From positions 1 to 64,000 of the forward strand of contig JAPLQX010000057.1 in NCBI GenBank assembly GCA_026399435.1: a stretch of DNA of 64,000 nucleotides. Direction: 5' to 3'. The notes under the pieces are model-generated. The model had not been told where the DNA came from. It saw only the letters and a list, made by a program, of their open reading frames with translations, and ran no database searches. How positions within the stretch are numbered: position 1 is the stretch's first letter; every line of letters starts with the position of its first letter. A program made the translations under genes and the position numbers. Below are positions 1 to 8,685 of this stretch, one piece after another. This DNA comes from Rhodocyclales bacterium (GTDB lineage Bacteria > Pseudomonadota > Gammaproteobacteria > Burkholderiales > Rhodocyclaceae).

Positions 1-563
1 GTTGCATTCGAACCTTGGATCGGGTTCAGCTCCTGCCGGGGCTCGATCGAGGTGATCGTGGAAAAAAGCACATAGTCGGCGTTGGGGAAGTAGCCCTTCT
101 TGATCCGCTCGATGACATCGAAGATCTTCTCGCTGGATTGTTGCGCTTTGGGCAGCATCTTCTCCACGCGGGACTTGCTCTTTTCGTCGCTCTGCTCCTT
201 CTCCAGGTAGGGCTTGGGCTGGACTAGCCGATAGACCCCGCTCTTGAGCATCGAGCCCTTGATGTCACCGGTGAACTTGCGCAGTTCTCCGCGATCGATG
301 CGAATCATTTCCCCGGAAGCGGCCAAATATTCAGTATCCCGGTTACCACGGCTTGCGTCGCTGCTGGAGGCTGCGCCTCCCGCCGCCGAGGAACGGTTGG
401 AATTGTTCCAGTCCCGCTTGTCCTTGTATTCCACCACATTGAAGTGATGGGCGACCTTCTCTTCATAGGCGAGGTCGGTGACGGCAATTCGCGGCGACTG
501 GGCCTCGGCCGCAAGGGCCGCGACCGGGAGCGCCAAAAGGGCGAATCCAAGTTTCCTGATCAT
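1..563 (-). CDS. CsgG-like exported protein, 3' part beyond the window edge
   Basis: An open frame begins with ATG at 563 and runs off the left edge without a stop, so about 187 N-terminal residues are visible. The first 20 residues (MIRKLGFALLALPVAALAAE) form a clear signal peptide. The mature part starts with RIAVTDLAYEE, the first-strand pattern seen in CsgG and LpoB-type proteins, and has a Ser/Ala-rich stretch near residues 58-70. It is the last visible gene of a minus-strand cluster after lpoB (gap about 40 bases). A periplasmic or outer-membrane envelope role is inferred from this context. The fold assignment is tentative because the C-terminus is missing. Confidence 0.55.
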   Translation of the reverse strand, partial: MIRKLGFALLALPVAALAAEAQSPRIAVTDLAYEEKVAHHFNVVEYKDKRDWNNSNRSSAAGGAASSSDASRGNRDTEYLAASGEMIRIDRGELRKFTGDIKGSMLKSGVYRLVQPKPYLEKEQSDEKSKSRVEKMLPKAQQSSEKIFDVIERIKKGYFPNADYVLFSTITSIEPRQELNPIQGSNA

Positions 564-602
564 GTGGGTAGCTCCGGATTGGTCATAAGGGCTGACTCGG
601 CT

Positions 603-1126
603 TCAGCGCTTCGATGTCTTGCGGATATCCTTTTCCTCGGCCCACTCGATTGTTCCAGCCTCGATGTCCGTCAGGGTCAAGGAAAGCTTGTAGTACACGT
701 CCTTTACGTCGGATGCCCGCTTGACGATGGAAACGATCTCGCCATCCATCCGGTATTGCGCACCTGCCATCTTGCCGACCTTCGCCTGGGTGCTCTTCTT
801 GTAAAGACCGCTTTGGCTCTGGCGGACCAACTCATCCGTCTGGGCCTTCATGTCGGCGATGTCGGTGGCAAACCGCACGGAACATCGGCGATCGTCACCA
901 GCGGCCGGTCCTTGGCCTTGGTGATGACAGCCGACTGCAGCATGGAGCGCGTCATCGCTTCGGCCATCGTCTGCAGGTCGGTGGAACCGAAATCATTCGA
1001 TACCGTTTCCACAGCCTTGGCATCGCCGTATTGCACGTTGCCGCCGACCATCGGGGATTGCGTCGTGGCGCAGGCGGAAAGCAGCAGGGCAGCCAGTGCG
1101 ATAGAGGGGTGCTTGGTGTTGATCAT
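603..1126 (-). pseudogene. lpoB: lpoB, penicillin-binding protein activator lipoprotein, frame broken by an internal deletion
   Basis: LpoB is an outer-membrane lipoprotein that reaches through the periplasm to activate the peptidoglycan synthase PBP1B. The frame from ATG 1126 has a lipoprotein signal with lipobox LSAC and reads normally up to RPLVTIADV. It then shifts and soon stops. The expected C-terminal part (RFATDIADMKAQTDEL through EIRKTSKR) continues in another frame down to the TGA at 603. From memory of the family, about 25 residues normally lie between these two blocks, so roughly 75-80 bases appear lost near 876-884, a number not divisible by three. RBS AGGATG precedes the start. 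It may be a real null allele or an assembly error. Confidence 0.75.
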
Positions 1127-1183
1127 TTGTTTTTCATCCTTTGGTCGATGTTGGAAATTGCAACTTGGCAACTCGATACTTGG

Positions 1184-1588
1184 TCAGGAACCCGCTGGTT
1201 TGGAGGAGCCGACGCCTTCATTCTCCGGACTTTGCAGCTCGACGCGAAAGTCTGTCGCATTCTTTGTCGGGGCCACCACTTGCAGCACGCGGCGTTGGTT
1301 ACTGTATACCAACTCCTGCTTCCACGGCTCGTCATCCCAAACCTGAATGCCGGAGTCATCGAGCCAGCGGGTACGCCAATACACGGTCTGGTTCCTGTTG
1401 TCATCGTTGTACAGCTCCAGCTGCAGCAGGATGCGACCATCGCGCACAACCTGCTTGAGGCCGACCACCCGAACGTAGCTCATTTTCCCCATTTGCTCCA
1501 GCTTGGATTCGATGGTCTGGGCTATGCCTGCAGTCGCCACGAGACTTGCCAGCAAGACTGCCACGGTCGTCTTCGCTAGTGATTTCAT
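1184..1588 (-). CDS. ycfL: YcfL family (DUF1425) periplasmic protein
   Basis: The 134-residue protein has an N-terminal signal peptide (MKSLAKTTVAVLLASLVATA) and a DUF1425-type core: a strand-rich region around VVRDGRILLQLELYNDDN, then the aromatic segment YWRTRWLDDSG. In E. coli ycfL lies directly next to lpoB (ycfM), and the same pairing here supports the call. Its biochemical role is unknown; the link to LpoB suggests cell-wall synthesis. The start overlaps the stop of the upstream TPR gene by four bases, so the two are probably translationally coupled. Confidence 0.8.
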   Translation of the reverse strand: MKSLAKTTVAVLLASLVATAGIAQTIESKLEQMGKMSYVRVVGLKQVVRDGRILLQLELYNDDNRNQTVYWRTRWLDDSGIQVWDDEPWKQELVYSNQRRVLQVVAPTKNATDFRVELQSPENEGVGSSKPAGS

Positions 1589-3039
1589 TTTGCGTTCTCC
1601 TTGCTGGCGAGTTTCTTGGCGGGGGCTTTCTTCGCTGACGCCTTTTGCGGCGAAGCTGCTGGCTCGGACCTCTGTTCCGCCAGGGCAACGGTTTCCTCAA
1701 CCTTGGGTGTGGTCGCGACGCTGACGAGCATACGACCGGGTTCGTGACGCATGGCCACCAACGAGTGGGCGCCCGTCACCTCGATCTCGCTGGCAAGGCC
1801 TCCCACGTCGATGGTGTACTTGCCCGGGGCCAGGTCCAGCCGTGCGACGGCGACGTGACTTGGCAGAGAAGACCATGTCCTGGTATCGGCCTTTTCCGTC
1901 ACTGTCGTCAGGATGGTCGAAAGTATCGAACCGAAAATGCCGGCTCGACTCTGCATCTCGCTGTTGATAACTCCTTTGGCAATGGCCCGAATCGTGCCGC
2001 GGGTAATGACGCCGGGCATCGAATCCTTCAGTTCACGCCGCGCCATGCTGTCATAGCTTGTAATAACCGAAACATCCACAGCCTTGCCGTTGACCGTGAT
2101 CGATGTCGGAAGAGGATTTGGAACTGGCGGCGTCAACGATGGGAACGACGTCGGAACGATGACCAGACCGTTATGAGTGGGAACCGGTAGTGGAATCGTC
2201 GTCGATGTCTTCTGCGGAATTTTGCCTGCCTCGATCACCAGCAATACGTCTGTGGACTTGGGGGTGCGTTTGCGGGCTCGCGCGTCGAGTCCCGACAGGG
2301 CGTCCTGCAGCGATTTGACATCGGGGCGAAGTTCGATCGCCTGACGATAACCCGCTGCCGCCAGCGAGCTTTCGCCAGCCTGTTCGTAGACATAGCCGGC
2401 GAGGTAGTGGCCGAAGGCGCTTTGATAGCTGTTGCGGAGGTCGACGACTTCCGGGATATCGAAGATTTCTACCGGATAGCCCTGCAAGTCCTTGGCAGCT
2501 TTTTCCTCGACCTTCTTTTCCTCGCGCTCGCTCTTTAGTTCCGCCACTTCCTTGCTGCGGAACTCGGCGATGATAGCCTCGCGCTCATGCATCTTCCTGA
2601 TTTCCGTGCGGGCCTTTCCCCAATCGCCGAGCGAGAGGTGGGCAAGTGCCAGCTTGGTTGCCAGGGCGACGCGCTCGTAATCCGCTCCATCGTAGCGGCG
2701 GACCGTATCGTTGATCAGCAGCGAACCCAGTCCCTCACCCAACGATTGCAGCAGTTTTTCGGGACTGTTCTTGGCTTCATCCTCCCAGGCGCGAACGTAT
2801 TCATCGGCCACCAGCCAGGCATTTCTCGATGCCTCGAACGACCTGGCTGTGCGCAACTTCTCGCCTAGTTCAAGGTTGGACAGCAAGTCCTTGGGACCCT
2901 CCTCTTTCGTGGTGGGCTCCGCCTTTTCCTGCTCCGCCGCGCCTGTCGATTGTTGCGCGATAGCGATGCCCGGAGCTGCCACGCCCACACCAAGCACCAG
3001 CCCCATCATTAGTCCCAAGCGCGACAGTTTCATGTTCAT
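1585..3039 (-). CDS. Exported TPR-containing protein of unknown function
   Basis: The ATG at 3039 is preferred over longer frames because GGAGGG lies just upstream and MNMKLSRLGLMMGLVLG begins a good signal peptide. The product is about 484 residues. The first half is helical with charged coiled-coil-like stretches (about 170-200), followed by a TPR-like unit (GYVYEQAGESSLAAAGYRQA). The second half is strand-rich. The C-terminus is Lys/Ala-rich (KASAKKAPAKKLASKE). It resembles large periplasmic proteins found beside lpoB/ycfL in other proteobacteria, but no specific function can be given. It lies between the caspase-like gene and ycfL on one strand. Confidence 0.6.
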   Translation of the reverse strand: MNMKLSRLGLMMGLVLGVGVAAPGIAIAQQSTGAAEQEKAEPTTKEEGPKDLLSNLELGEKLRTARSFEASRNAWLVADEYVRAWEDEAKNSPEKLLQSLGEGLGSLLINDTVRRYDGADYERVALATKLALAHLSLGDWGKARTEIRKMHEREAIIAEFRSKEVAELKSEREEKKVEEKAAKDLQGYPVEIFDIPEVVDLRNSYQSAFGHYLAGYVYEQAGESSLAAAGYRQAIELRPDVKSLQDALSGLDARARKRTPKSTDVLLVIEAGKIPQKTSTTIPLPVPTHNGLVIVPTSFPSLTPPVPNPLPTSITVNGKAVDVSVITSYDSMARRELKDSMPGVITRGTIRAIAKGVINSEMQSRAGIFGSILSTILTTVTEKADTRTWSSLPSHVAVARLDLAPGKYTIDVGGLASEIEVTGAHSLVAMRHEPGRMLVSVATTPKVEETVALAEQRSEPAASPQKASAKKAPAKKLASKENAK

Positions 3040-3075
3040 GCCAACCCTCCTTGTTATATTTCTGGATGCCAAAAA

Positions 3076-4473
3076 TTACTTTTGTCTAAAAATTCTTCGC
3101 AAAGCCTTGGGAAACTCTTCTCCCGCACTGCTTTCAGCAGGAACGAACTCCTTGACTCCGGTGGCGGAGGCGGTCGGCCCCGACTGCGTCAGCCTAGCCA
3201 CCCTCAGTTGGGCTGCATTGGCATATTGACCCGAAGGGAAGGCTTGCAGATAACGTGCATAGCCGTCTTTGGTGTTGGTGGCTTCCGCGATTGTCCACAT
3301 ATCCTGATCCCGCGCCTTGCGTTCCCCGGCAGACCGCTCCGCCAGCACGCGCTGTCTCTGTACCGCCTGATCGGCATACTTCCCGTTCGGATAGCGGTTC
3401 AGATACGCGGCGTAGCCGCCAGCGTCTTTGCTTGCCTCGATTTCAGCCCAGAACAGGTCTTCCTTGGTAGCGGTCGTGACGCCCGGGCCGGCGGCGGCGA
3501 CGCCCTGCATCTTCGGTGGCTGTGCGTCGCGAATTGTTCGGATGGTTTCTCTGGCCAGGTCGGAAAACTGTCCGCTCGCATACTTCGCCAGATAGCTCTG
3601 GTAGGCCGTTTCGGTGTTGAGCTGCCTGGCGCTTTGCCACAATTCGAGCTCAAGTGCCGCGGGATCCGCGGCGGGCGCGGCGGGCTTTGCGATCATCTCC
3701 GCGGCGGGGGCCTTCTTGGATGGTGGGACGAAGTAGTAATCCCCGTCCAGGGATCCGTAGCGCCAGGGCTCCTGGCCGCCCTTCGTTGTCTTGCGTACGC
3801 CCTGCTGGACTCTGCGCAGCATCTGCTCGATTTCGGCGTCGCTTTTTTCGATTTCCTCGAGCAGGCTGGTGGTGTAGGGGCTGTGCCTGCCCTCGCCGTC
3901 GGACGCCGTTTGCCCATGCTTGGTGGCAAACGAGATCAGGGTGCCGCTGGTGTCCTCCTTGGGCGCGGCCAGCCCGCGCGAACCGCCGCGGGTGAAACTG
4001 CGGGTCAGCGGGTTGTCTCGGCAGGCATCGAAAAAGACGATCTTGATCCGGGCATTGCCCATCTCGTCGATGATGTCGCCAAGCCGAACCATTTCGCGTT
4101 TGACGTCGCGCTCGTTCTCCGGTGCGGCGCCGATCGGAACCAGAAAGTTCTCGCCGGCAATCTGGACCCCATGCCCGGCATAAAACAGGGTTGCCACTTC
4201 CGCCGACTCCGATTGCTTGCCGAAGCGGCGAAGCATTTCATCCATGTCGCGGCGAGTGGCGTCGAGCTTGAACTCAACATCGAATCCCAGGCGCAGGAAA
4301 ACATCCCGCATCGCGATCGCATCGTTCTTCGGGTTGATCAACGTACCGCTTGTATAAGCGCTGTTTCCCACCACCATGGCCACGCGCTTTCCCGCAGGGT
4401 TGCCGGCTTGGGCGACCTCTGCGCTGGTGGCGAAGACCAGCAGGAATAACAGTCGTAAGACCATCGACGCCAT
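3076..4473 (-). CDS. Caspase-like (peptidase C14 / metacaspase type) exported protein
   Basis: The protein carries a caspase fold with the catalytic dyad visible: His in YAGHGV and Cys in FFDACRDNP, with the usual spacing of about 50 residues. The start at 4473 (MASMVLRLLFLLVFA) gives a signal peptide ending near VAQAG, so it acts outside the cytoplasm. After the peptidase domain come three degenerate repeats of about 40 residues, each with a Y-x-x-Y-L core (AYQSYLAKYASGQF, GYAAYLNRYPNGKY, GYARYLQAFPSGQY). These are likely TPR/Sel1-like modules for protein contacts. It heads the envelope cluster with the TPR protein, YcfL and LpoB. Its substrate is unknown. Confidence 0.8.
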   Translation of the reverse strand: MASMVLRLLFLLVFATSAEVAQAGNPAGKRVAMVVGNSAYTSGTLINPKNDAIAMRDVFLRLGFDVEFKLDATRRDMDEMLRRFGKQSESAEVATLFYAGHGVQIAGENFLVPIGAAPENERDVKREMVRLGDIIDEMGNARIKIVFFDACRDNPLTRSFTRGGSRGLAAPKEDTSGTLISFATKHGQTASDGEGRHSPYTTSLLEEIEKSDAEIEQMLRRVQQGVRKTTKGGQEPWRYGSLDGDYYFVPPSKKAPAAEMIAKPAAPAADPAALELELWQSARQLNTETAYQSYLAKYASGQFSDLARETIRTIRDAQPPKMQGVAAAGPGVTTATKEDLFWAEIEASKDAGGYAAYLNRYPNGKYADQAVQRQRVLAERSAGERKARDQDMWTIAEATNTKDGYARYLQAFPSGQYANAAQLRVARLTQSGPTASATGVKEFVPAESSAGEEFPKALRRIFRQK

Positions 4474-4584
4474 AGCGCCAGCATTCCCATGAGAAATAGT
4501 TAGCAAACAATAACCGCCGCATCATACTGGTCAATCACGTCGATTGACAATGGGATACAGAGTACATTAGTACAAATAGTTTCC

Positions 4585-6003
4585 CTAATACTCGGAAATG
4601 GATCGGAACCGTGCCAGCGTGCGCCCTCGCGCTGCGGCGTGGTCCACCACCGGCGCCGGATAGTCGTGTCCGATGCGAACGCCGCACGCGGCTTGCTCGG
4701 CGGCATTCATTCTCCACGGCGCGTGGATGAACTTCTGCGGGACACGGTCAAGCTCGGGCACGTAGCGGCGGATAAAGCGGCCCTCCGCGTCGAATTTTTC
4801 CGATTGCGTGACCGGGTTGAAGATGCGAAACCACGGCTGCGCATCGCAGCCGGTGGATGCCGCCCACTGCCAGCCGCCGTTGTTGGCGGCCAGGTCGAAA
4901 TCGAGCAGCTTTCCTGCGAACCATGCCTCGCCCTGCCGCCAGTCGAGCCCCAGATCCTTGGTCAGGAACGAAGCCGTCACCATGCGCAGGCGATTGTGCA
5001 TGTAGCCGCTGAAGGCCAACTGGCGCATGGCGGCATCCACCAGCGGATAGCCGGTGCGGCCGGCGCACCATGCCGTGAACAGGTCGGGTGCCGCGTCCCA
5101 GCGCAGGGCATCGCAGGCCGGCTTGAAGCATCGGGTTGCGACCCGCGGGTGATGCCAGAGGATGGCGTGATAGAAGTCGCGCCAGATCAGTTCTCCGAGC
5201 CAGGTCTCCGCGCCACGGCTGGACTGGGCGTGCGCATACGCGGCGAGCTGGCGAATCGAGATGGTGCCGAAGCGCAGGTGCGCGGAAAGGTAGGAGCATC
5301 CCTTGATGGCGGGGAAGTCCCGGCTCGCCGCATAGTTGTCGATGCGCTCGGTGAAATCGCGGAACAGCGACTGGGCGCCGCTCATGCCGGTGGGCAGCGG
5401 CAGCGCGTCCAGATCCGTAGCTTCGAAGCCGAGATCCTGCAGCGTGGGCAAGGGTCCGCTGTCACGTGGCGGGGCCAGATGATCCGCATAGTCCTCCACC
5501 GGCCAGGCCTGAAGGTCGGCCGGGACCAGTCGCTTCAGCCAGGCATTCTTGTAGGGCGTGAACACCGAGAAGGGTGTGCCGCCTTGAGTCATCACCTCGG
5601 CGCGGTCGAAAATCACCTGATCCTTGAAGTCCGGAAAGTGGGAGTCGGTGATGGCCAGACGGCGCTTCACCTCCGTGTCGCGGGCGATGGCGGCCGGTTC
5701 GTAGTCGCGGTTGGCGTAGACCGTGTCCACCCCGAGTTCCGCGGCGAGGCGGGGAATTTCGATGACCGGATCGCCATGGCGCACGATCAGGGCGCCGCCC
5801 ATTTCCCGCAGGGCGGCATCGACCTCCCCGACGGCGCGCAGGATGAACTCGACGCGGCGGTCGCGGCGTGGCAGCGGATCGAGAATCGTTGTGTCGAAGA
5901 CGAAGACGCAGTGTACCCGCTGATGTTTCTTCAGCGCGTGATGCAGGGCGGCGTGGTCGTGCGTGCGCAGGTCGCGACGAAACCAGACAAGGGCGGTGGA
6001 CAT
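4585..6003 (-). CDS. phrB: Deoxyribodipyrimidine photo-lyase
   Basis: This is a 472-residue photolyase that uses light to split cyclobutane pyrimidine dimers, with FAD as catalyst and an antenna cofactor. The start at 6003 gives the typical N-terminus MSTALVWFRRDLRTHDH. The N-terminal Rossmann antenna domain is followed by the FAD-binding domain with the signatures LGELIWRDFYHAIL, TGYPLVDAAMRQL and DLAANNGGWQWAASTGCDAQPWFRIFNP cut here to its core (NNGGWQWAASTG). Longer upstream starts add residues with no family match. It is a single gene with a 78-base gap to the caspase-like gene, which holds nothing obvious. Confidence 0.94.
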   Translation of the reverse strand: MSTALVWFRRDLRTHDHAALHHALKKHQRVHCVFVFDTTILDPLPRRDRRVEFILRAVGEVDAALREMGGALIVRHGDPVIEIPRLAAELGVDTVYANRDYEPAAIARDTEVKRRLAITDSHFPDFKDQVIFDRAEVMTQGGTPFSVFTPYKNAWLKRLVPADLQAWPVEDYADHLAPPRDSGPLPTLQDLGFEATDLDALPLPTGMSGAQSLFRDFTERIDNYAASRDFPAIKGCSYLSAHLRFGTISIRQLAAYAHAQSSRGAETWLGELIWRDFYHAILWHHPRVATRCFKPACDALRWDAAPDLFTAWCAGRTGYPLVDAAMRQLAFSGYMHNRLRMVTASFLTKDLGLDWRQGEAWFAGKLLDFDLAANNGGWQWAASTGCDAQPWFRIFNPVTQSEKFDAEGRFIRRYVPELDRVPQKFIHAPWRMNAAEQAACGVRIGHDYPAPVVDHAAARGRTLARFRSISEY

Positions 6004-6062
6004 CGGGTGATTGAACGGGGGTACTCGGGAACGGACTGAGAGATTACAATGTCGGCACATTC

Positions 6063-6635
6063 ATGGAAACCGTCAGTCTCGCCAACCACTTTCTGATCGC
6101 CATGCCCGCCATGGTCGATCCGAATTTTTCCCGCACACTGACCTACATCTGCGAGCACAACGCAGACGGCGCGATAGGCATCATCGTCAATCGCCCGATG
6201 GACATGAATCTTGCCGGACTGTTCGATCGCGTCAGCATTCCGCTCGAAGACGAAGAAGCCGAGGCACGCTTTGCCGGCCTGCCGGTGTATTTCGGCGGAC
6301 CGGTGCAGACCGATCGCGGTTTCGTGCTGCATCGGCCTTCCGGGCAATGGCAGTCCTCGCTCAATGTCAGTGACAGCATCGCGCTGACCAGCTCGCGCGA
6401 CATCCTTCAGTCCATGGGCAGCACCGGCGAGCCATCCGAAGTGCTGGTCAGTCTCGGCTATGCCGGCTGGACGGCCGGACAGCTGGAGTGGGAGCTGTCG
6501 CAAAACGCCTGGCTGACCGTCGAGGCCGACGTCGGCATCATCTTTGCGGTACCCCCCGAAGAGCGCCTGCCGGCGGCCATGCAACTGCTCGGCGTGGATT
6601 TCGCCAACCTGTCCGAAGTCGCCGGTCATGCCTGA
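6063..6635 (+). CDS. yqgE: YqgE/AlgH family protein
   Basis: The 190-residue protein has the family signature near its start ([12 protein letters not shown], then [17 protein letters not shown]) and the later [15 protein letters not shown] block. The biochemical function of YqgE/AlgH is unsettled; AlgH was first linked to alginate regulation in Pseudomonas. It overlaps ruvX by eight bases and begins the yqgE-ruvX-pyrR-pyrB run typical of beta- and gammaproteobacteria. It is divergent from phrB, with about 60 bases between the starts that must hold both promoters. Confidence 0.93.
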   Translation: METVSLANHFLIAMPAMVDPNFSRTLTYICEHNADGAIGIIVNRPMDMNLAGLFDRVSIPLEDEEAEARFAGLPVYFGGPVQTDRGFVLHRPSGQWQSSLNVSDSIALTSSRDILQSMGSTGEPSEVLVSLGYAGWTAGQLEWELSQNAWLTVEADVGIIFAVPPEERLPAAMQLLGVDFANLSEVAGHA

Positions 6636-7083
6636 GGCCAGTGGCTCGGTGCTCGCCTTCGATTTCGGCACCAAGCGCATCGGCGTCGCCATCGGCACGC
6701 AACTGGGTGCCGGTCGGCTTGCTTCGGCGTGCGCCCTGACCACCATCGCCAGCGAGGCCGCCGACGCCCGCTTCGCCGCCATCACAGCGCTGATCGCCGA
6801 GTGGCAGCCCGTGCTGCTGCTGGTTGGCCGGCCCTTGAACGACGACGGCACTGCGCATGAACTGACTGCCCGTTGCGAGCGCTTCGCCAACCAGTTGCGC
6901 GGACGGTTTCAGTTGCCGGTCGAGCAGGTCGACGAGCGCTTCAGCTCGACGGAAGCCGATGCGAACCTGCGCCAACGCGGGCTGTCCTGGCAAGAGCGCA
7001 AGACGCAGGTGGACGCCGAAGCCGCACTCATAATTCTCCAAAGCTGGTCTGAACTTCATGCCCGTAGCCACTCACCTGCCTGA
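6628..7083 (+). CDS. ruvX: Holliday junction resolvase-like protein RuvX (YqgF)
   Basis: The ATG at 6628 lies inside the end of yqgE and gives a 151-residue RNase H-like protein starting [23 protein letters not shown]. The first catalytic Asp is in [10 protein letters not shown], the glycine-rich [12 protein letters not shown] follows, and the third acidic site is in [10 protein letters not shown]. Members process pre-16S rRNA ends in E. coli and are also annotated as Holliday junction resolvases. It overlaps the following pyrR by 26 bases, so translation of the operon is tightly coupled. Confidence 0.93.
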   Translation: MPEASGSVLAFDFGTKRIGVAIGTQLGAGRLASACALTTIASEAADARFAAITALIAEWQPVLLLVGRPLNDDGTAHELTARCERFANQLRGRFQLPVEQVDERFSSTEADANLRQRGLSWQERKTQVDAEAALIILQSWSELHARSHSPA

Positions 7084-7567
7084 CGCCGAAGCCCTCTGCG
7101 CGGCCCTTGCCGACGCCATGCGGCCCCATGTCGATCCCGCCGCGACCGCCCTGGTCGGCATCCACACCGGCGGCGTCTGGGTTGCCGCGCGCCTGCATGC
7201 CGCGCTGGGTTTGAAAATTCCGCCCGGCTCGATCGACGTGTCCTTCTATCGCGACGACTACCATCAGCGCGGCTTGCACGCCAATGCCAAGACTTCGCAG
7301 ATTCCCTTCGATGTCGAAGGCGCACACATCGTCATCGTCGATGACGTGCTCCACACCGGCCGCACCATCCGCGCTGCGATGAACGAGCTGTTCGATTACG
7401 GCCGGCCGGCACGGATCGACCTTGCCGTGCTGACCGATCGCGGCGGCCGTGAGCTGCCCATCGCTCCGACTTTTTGTCCGCATTCGCTGAGCTTGCCTGC
7501 CGCGCAGATACTGGCGCTGGAGCGGGCCGACGACGGCGGGCTTTCCTTCCGGTTGATAGAGAAATGA
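7058..7567 (+). CDS. pyrR: Bifunctional pyr operon regulator / uracil phosphoribosyltransferase
   Basis: The 169-residue protein has a type I phosphoribosyltransferase fold with the PRPP loop [20 protein letters not shown] and the HTGG segment near residue 31. In Gram-positive bacteria PyrR binds pyr mRNA and attenuates transcription. In proteobacteria it may act mainly as an enzyme; I see no convincing PyrR-type anti-terminator between ruvX and pyrB. The gene overlaps ruvX at its start and overlaps pyrB by four bases (ATGA), matching a single transcript. Confidence 0.93.
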   Translation: MPVATHLPDAEALCAALADAMRPHVDPAATALVGIHTGGVWVAARLHAALGLKIPPGSIDVSFYRDDYHQRGLHANAKTSQIPFDVEGAHIVIVDDVLHTGRTIRAAMNELFDYGRPARIDLAVLTDRGGRELPIAPTFCPHSLSLPAAQILALERADDGGLSFRLIEK

Positions 7568-8544
7568 GCGCATTCGGCAAGCAGCCCAATCCACAGCTCA
7601 ACAGTCACGGCGAGCTGCAGCATCTCCTGACCATCGAGGGACTGCCGCGCGAAATGCTGACGCGCATCCTCGATACCGCCGCACCTTTTTCTGAAGTCGC
7701 CGAACGCGAAGTCAAGAAAGTGCCGCTGCTGCGCGGCAAGAGCGTGTTCAACCTGTTCTTCGAGAATTCGACGCGCACCCGCACCACGTTCGAGATAGCG
7801 GCGAAGAGGCTTTCCGCCGACGTCATCAATCTCAACATCAGCACCTCGTCGGCGAACAAGGGCGAAACCCTGCTCGACACGGCGGACAATCTCGCCGCGA
7901 TGCAGGCCGACATGTTTGTCGTGCGCCATGCCTCGTCCGGCGCGCCCCACCTGCTCGCGCAGCACCTGGCCGCCACCGGGCGCGACCACATCCACGTGGT
8001 GAACGCCGGCGACGGCCGTCACGCGCATCCGACGCAGGGTCTGCTCGACATGTACACCATCCGCCACTACAAGACGGATTTCACCCAGCTCACCATCGCC
8101 ATCGTCGGCGACGTGCTGCATTCGCGTGTAGCGCGCAGCCAGATTCATGCGCTGACCACGCTGGGCGTGCCCGAAGTCCGCGTCATCGCGCCCAAGACCC
8201 TGCTGCCGACCGGCATCGAACGCCTCGGCGTGCGGGTGTTCAACGACATGCGCGAAGGCCTGCGCGGCGTCGATGTGGTCATGATGCTGCGCCTGCAGAA
8301 CGAGCGCATGCAGGGTGCGTTGCTGCCCTCGACGCAGGAATACTTCAAGTCCTATGGCCTCACGCCGGAAAAGCTCTCGCTGGCGAAACCCGACGCCATC
8401 GTCATGCATCCGGGGCCGATGAATCGCGGCGTCGAAATCGATTCGGCGGTGGCCGATGGCGGCCAGGCCGTGATCCTGCCGCAGGTCACTTTCGGCATCG
8501 CGGTGCGCATGGCGGTGATGGCCATGCTGGCGGGAAACTCGTGA
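7564..8544 (+). CDS. pyrB: Aspartate carbamoyltransferase catalytic subunit
   Basis: PyrB condenses carbamoyl phosphate and aspartate in de novo pyrimidine synthesis. The 326-residue chain has the carbamoyl-phosphate motif [13 protein letters not shown], the HPTQGLLD motif ([14 protein letters not shown]) and the aspartate-site region [11 protein letters not shown]. The ATG at 7564 overlaps the pyrR stop. The N-terminal extension of about 20 residues before LLTIEGL matches the long form that assembles with a DHOase-like partner (pyrX, downstream). The TGA is the first feature of a 131-bp repeat that separates pyrB from pyrX. Confidence 0.96.
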   Translation: MSAFGKQPNPQLNSHGELQHLLTIEGLPREMLTRILDTAAPFSEVAEREVKKVPLLRGKSVFNLFFENSTRTRTTFEIAAKRLSADVINLNISTSSANKGETLLDTADNLAAMQADMFVVRHASSGAPHLLAQHLAATGRDHIHVVNAGDGRHAHPTQGLLDMYTIRHYKTDFTQLTIAIVGDVLHSRVARSQIHALTTLGVPEVRVIAPKTLLPTGIERLGVRVFNDMREGLRGVDVVMMLRLQNERMQGALLPSTQEYFKSYGLTPEKLSLAKPDAIVMHPGPMNRGVEIDSAVADGGQAVILPQVTFGIAVRMAVMAMLAGNS

Positions 8545-8671
8545 ATAAATCTACTGCGCGTGCCGGATCGGGGATTGGGCGGTGCTCGCTATCCTCATGT
8601 ACAGAGACGTACATTCCGGTAGCTGCGCTCCGGCCGCACCCCGCTGCGGCCCGCTCGCTACGATTTCTTCA
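8541..8671 (+). repeat. 131-bp dispersed element, copy 1 (same sense as pyrB)
   Basis: It runs from GTGAATAAATC to GATTTCTTCA. Near its centre is ATGTAC-AGAGAC-GTACAT, a 6-bp stem with a 6-base loop. The second copy (42259-42389, opposite strand) differs at about six positions, mostly in that loop. The ends are inverted relatives of each other, and pairing extends outward here: AAACTCGTGAA on the left faces TTCACGAGTTT on the right. The left arm contains the pyrB stop codon and the right arm ends nine bases before pyrX. It may act as a processing or termination hairpin between the two genes. Confidence 0.85.
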
Positions 8672-8685
8672 CGAGTTTTGACTCC

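Noticed and set aside
3082-4449. Long plus-strand frame of 455 residues opposite the caspase-like gene
   Set aside because: It is antisense to a gene with clear catalytic motifs and a signal peptide, has no recognisable family and reflects high-GC codon bias. The same applies to the long antisense frames over plsB, ilvD, aspS and the octahaem gene.
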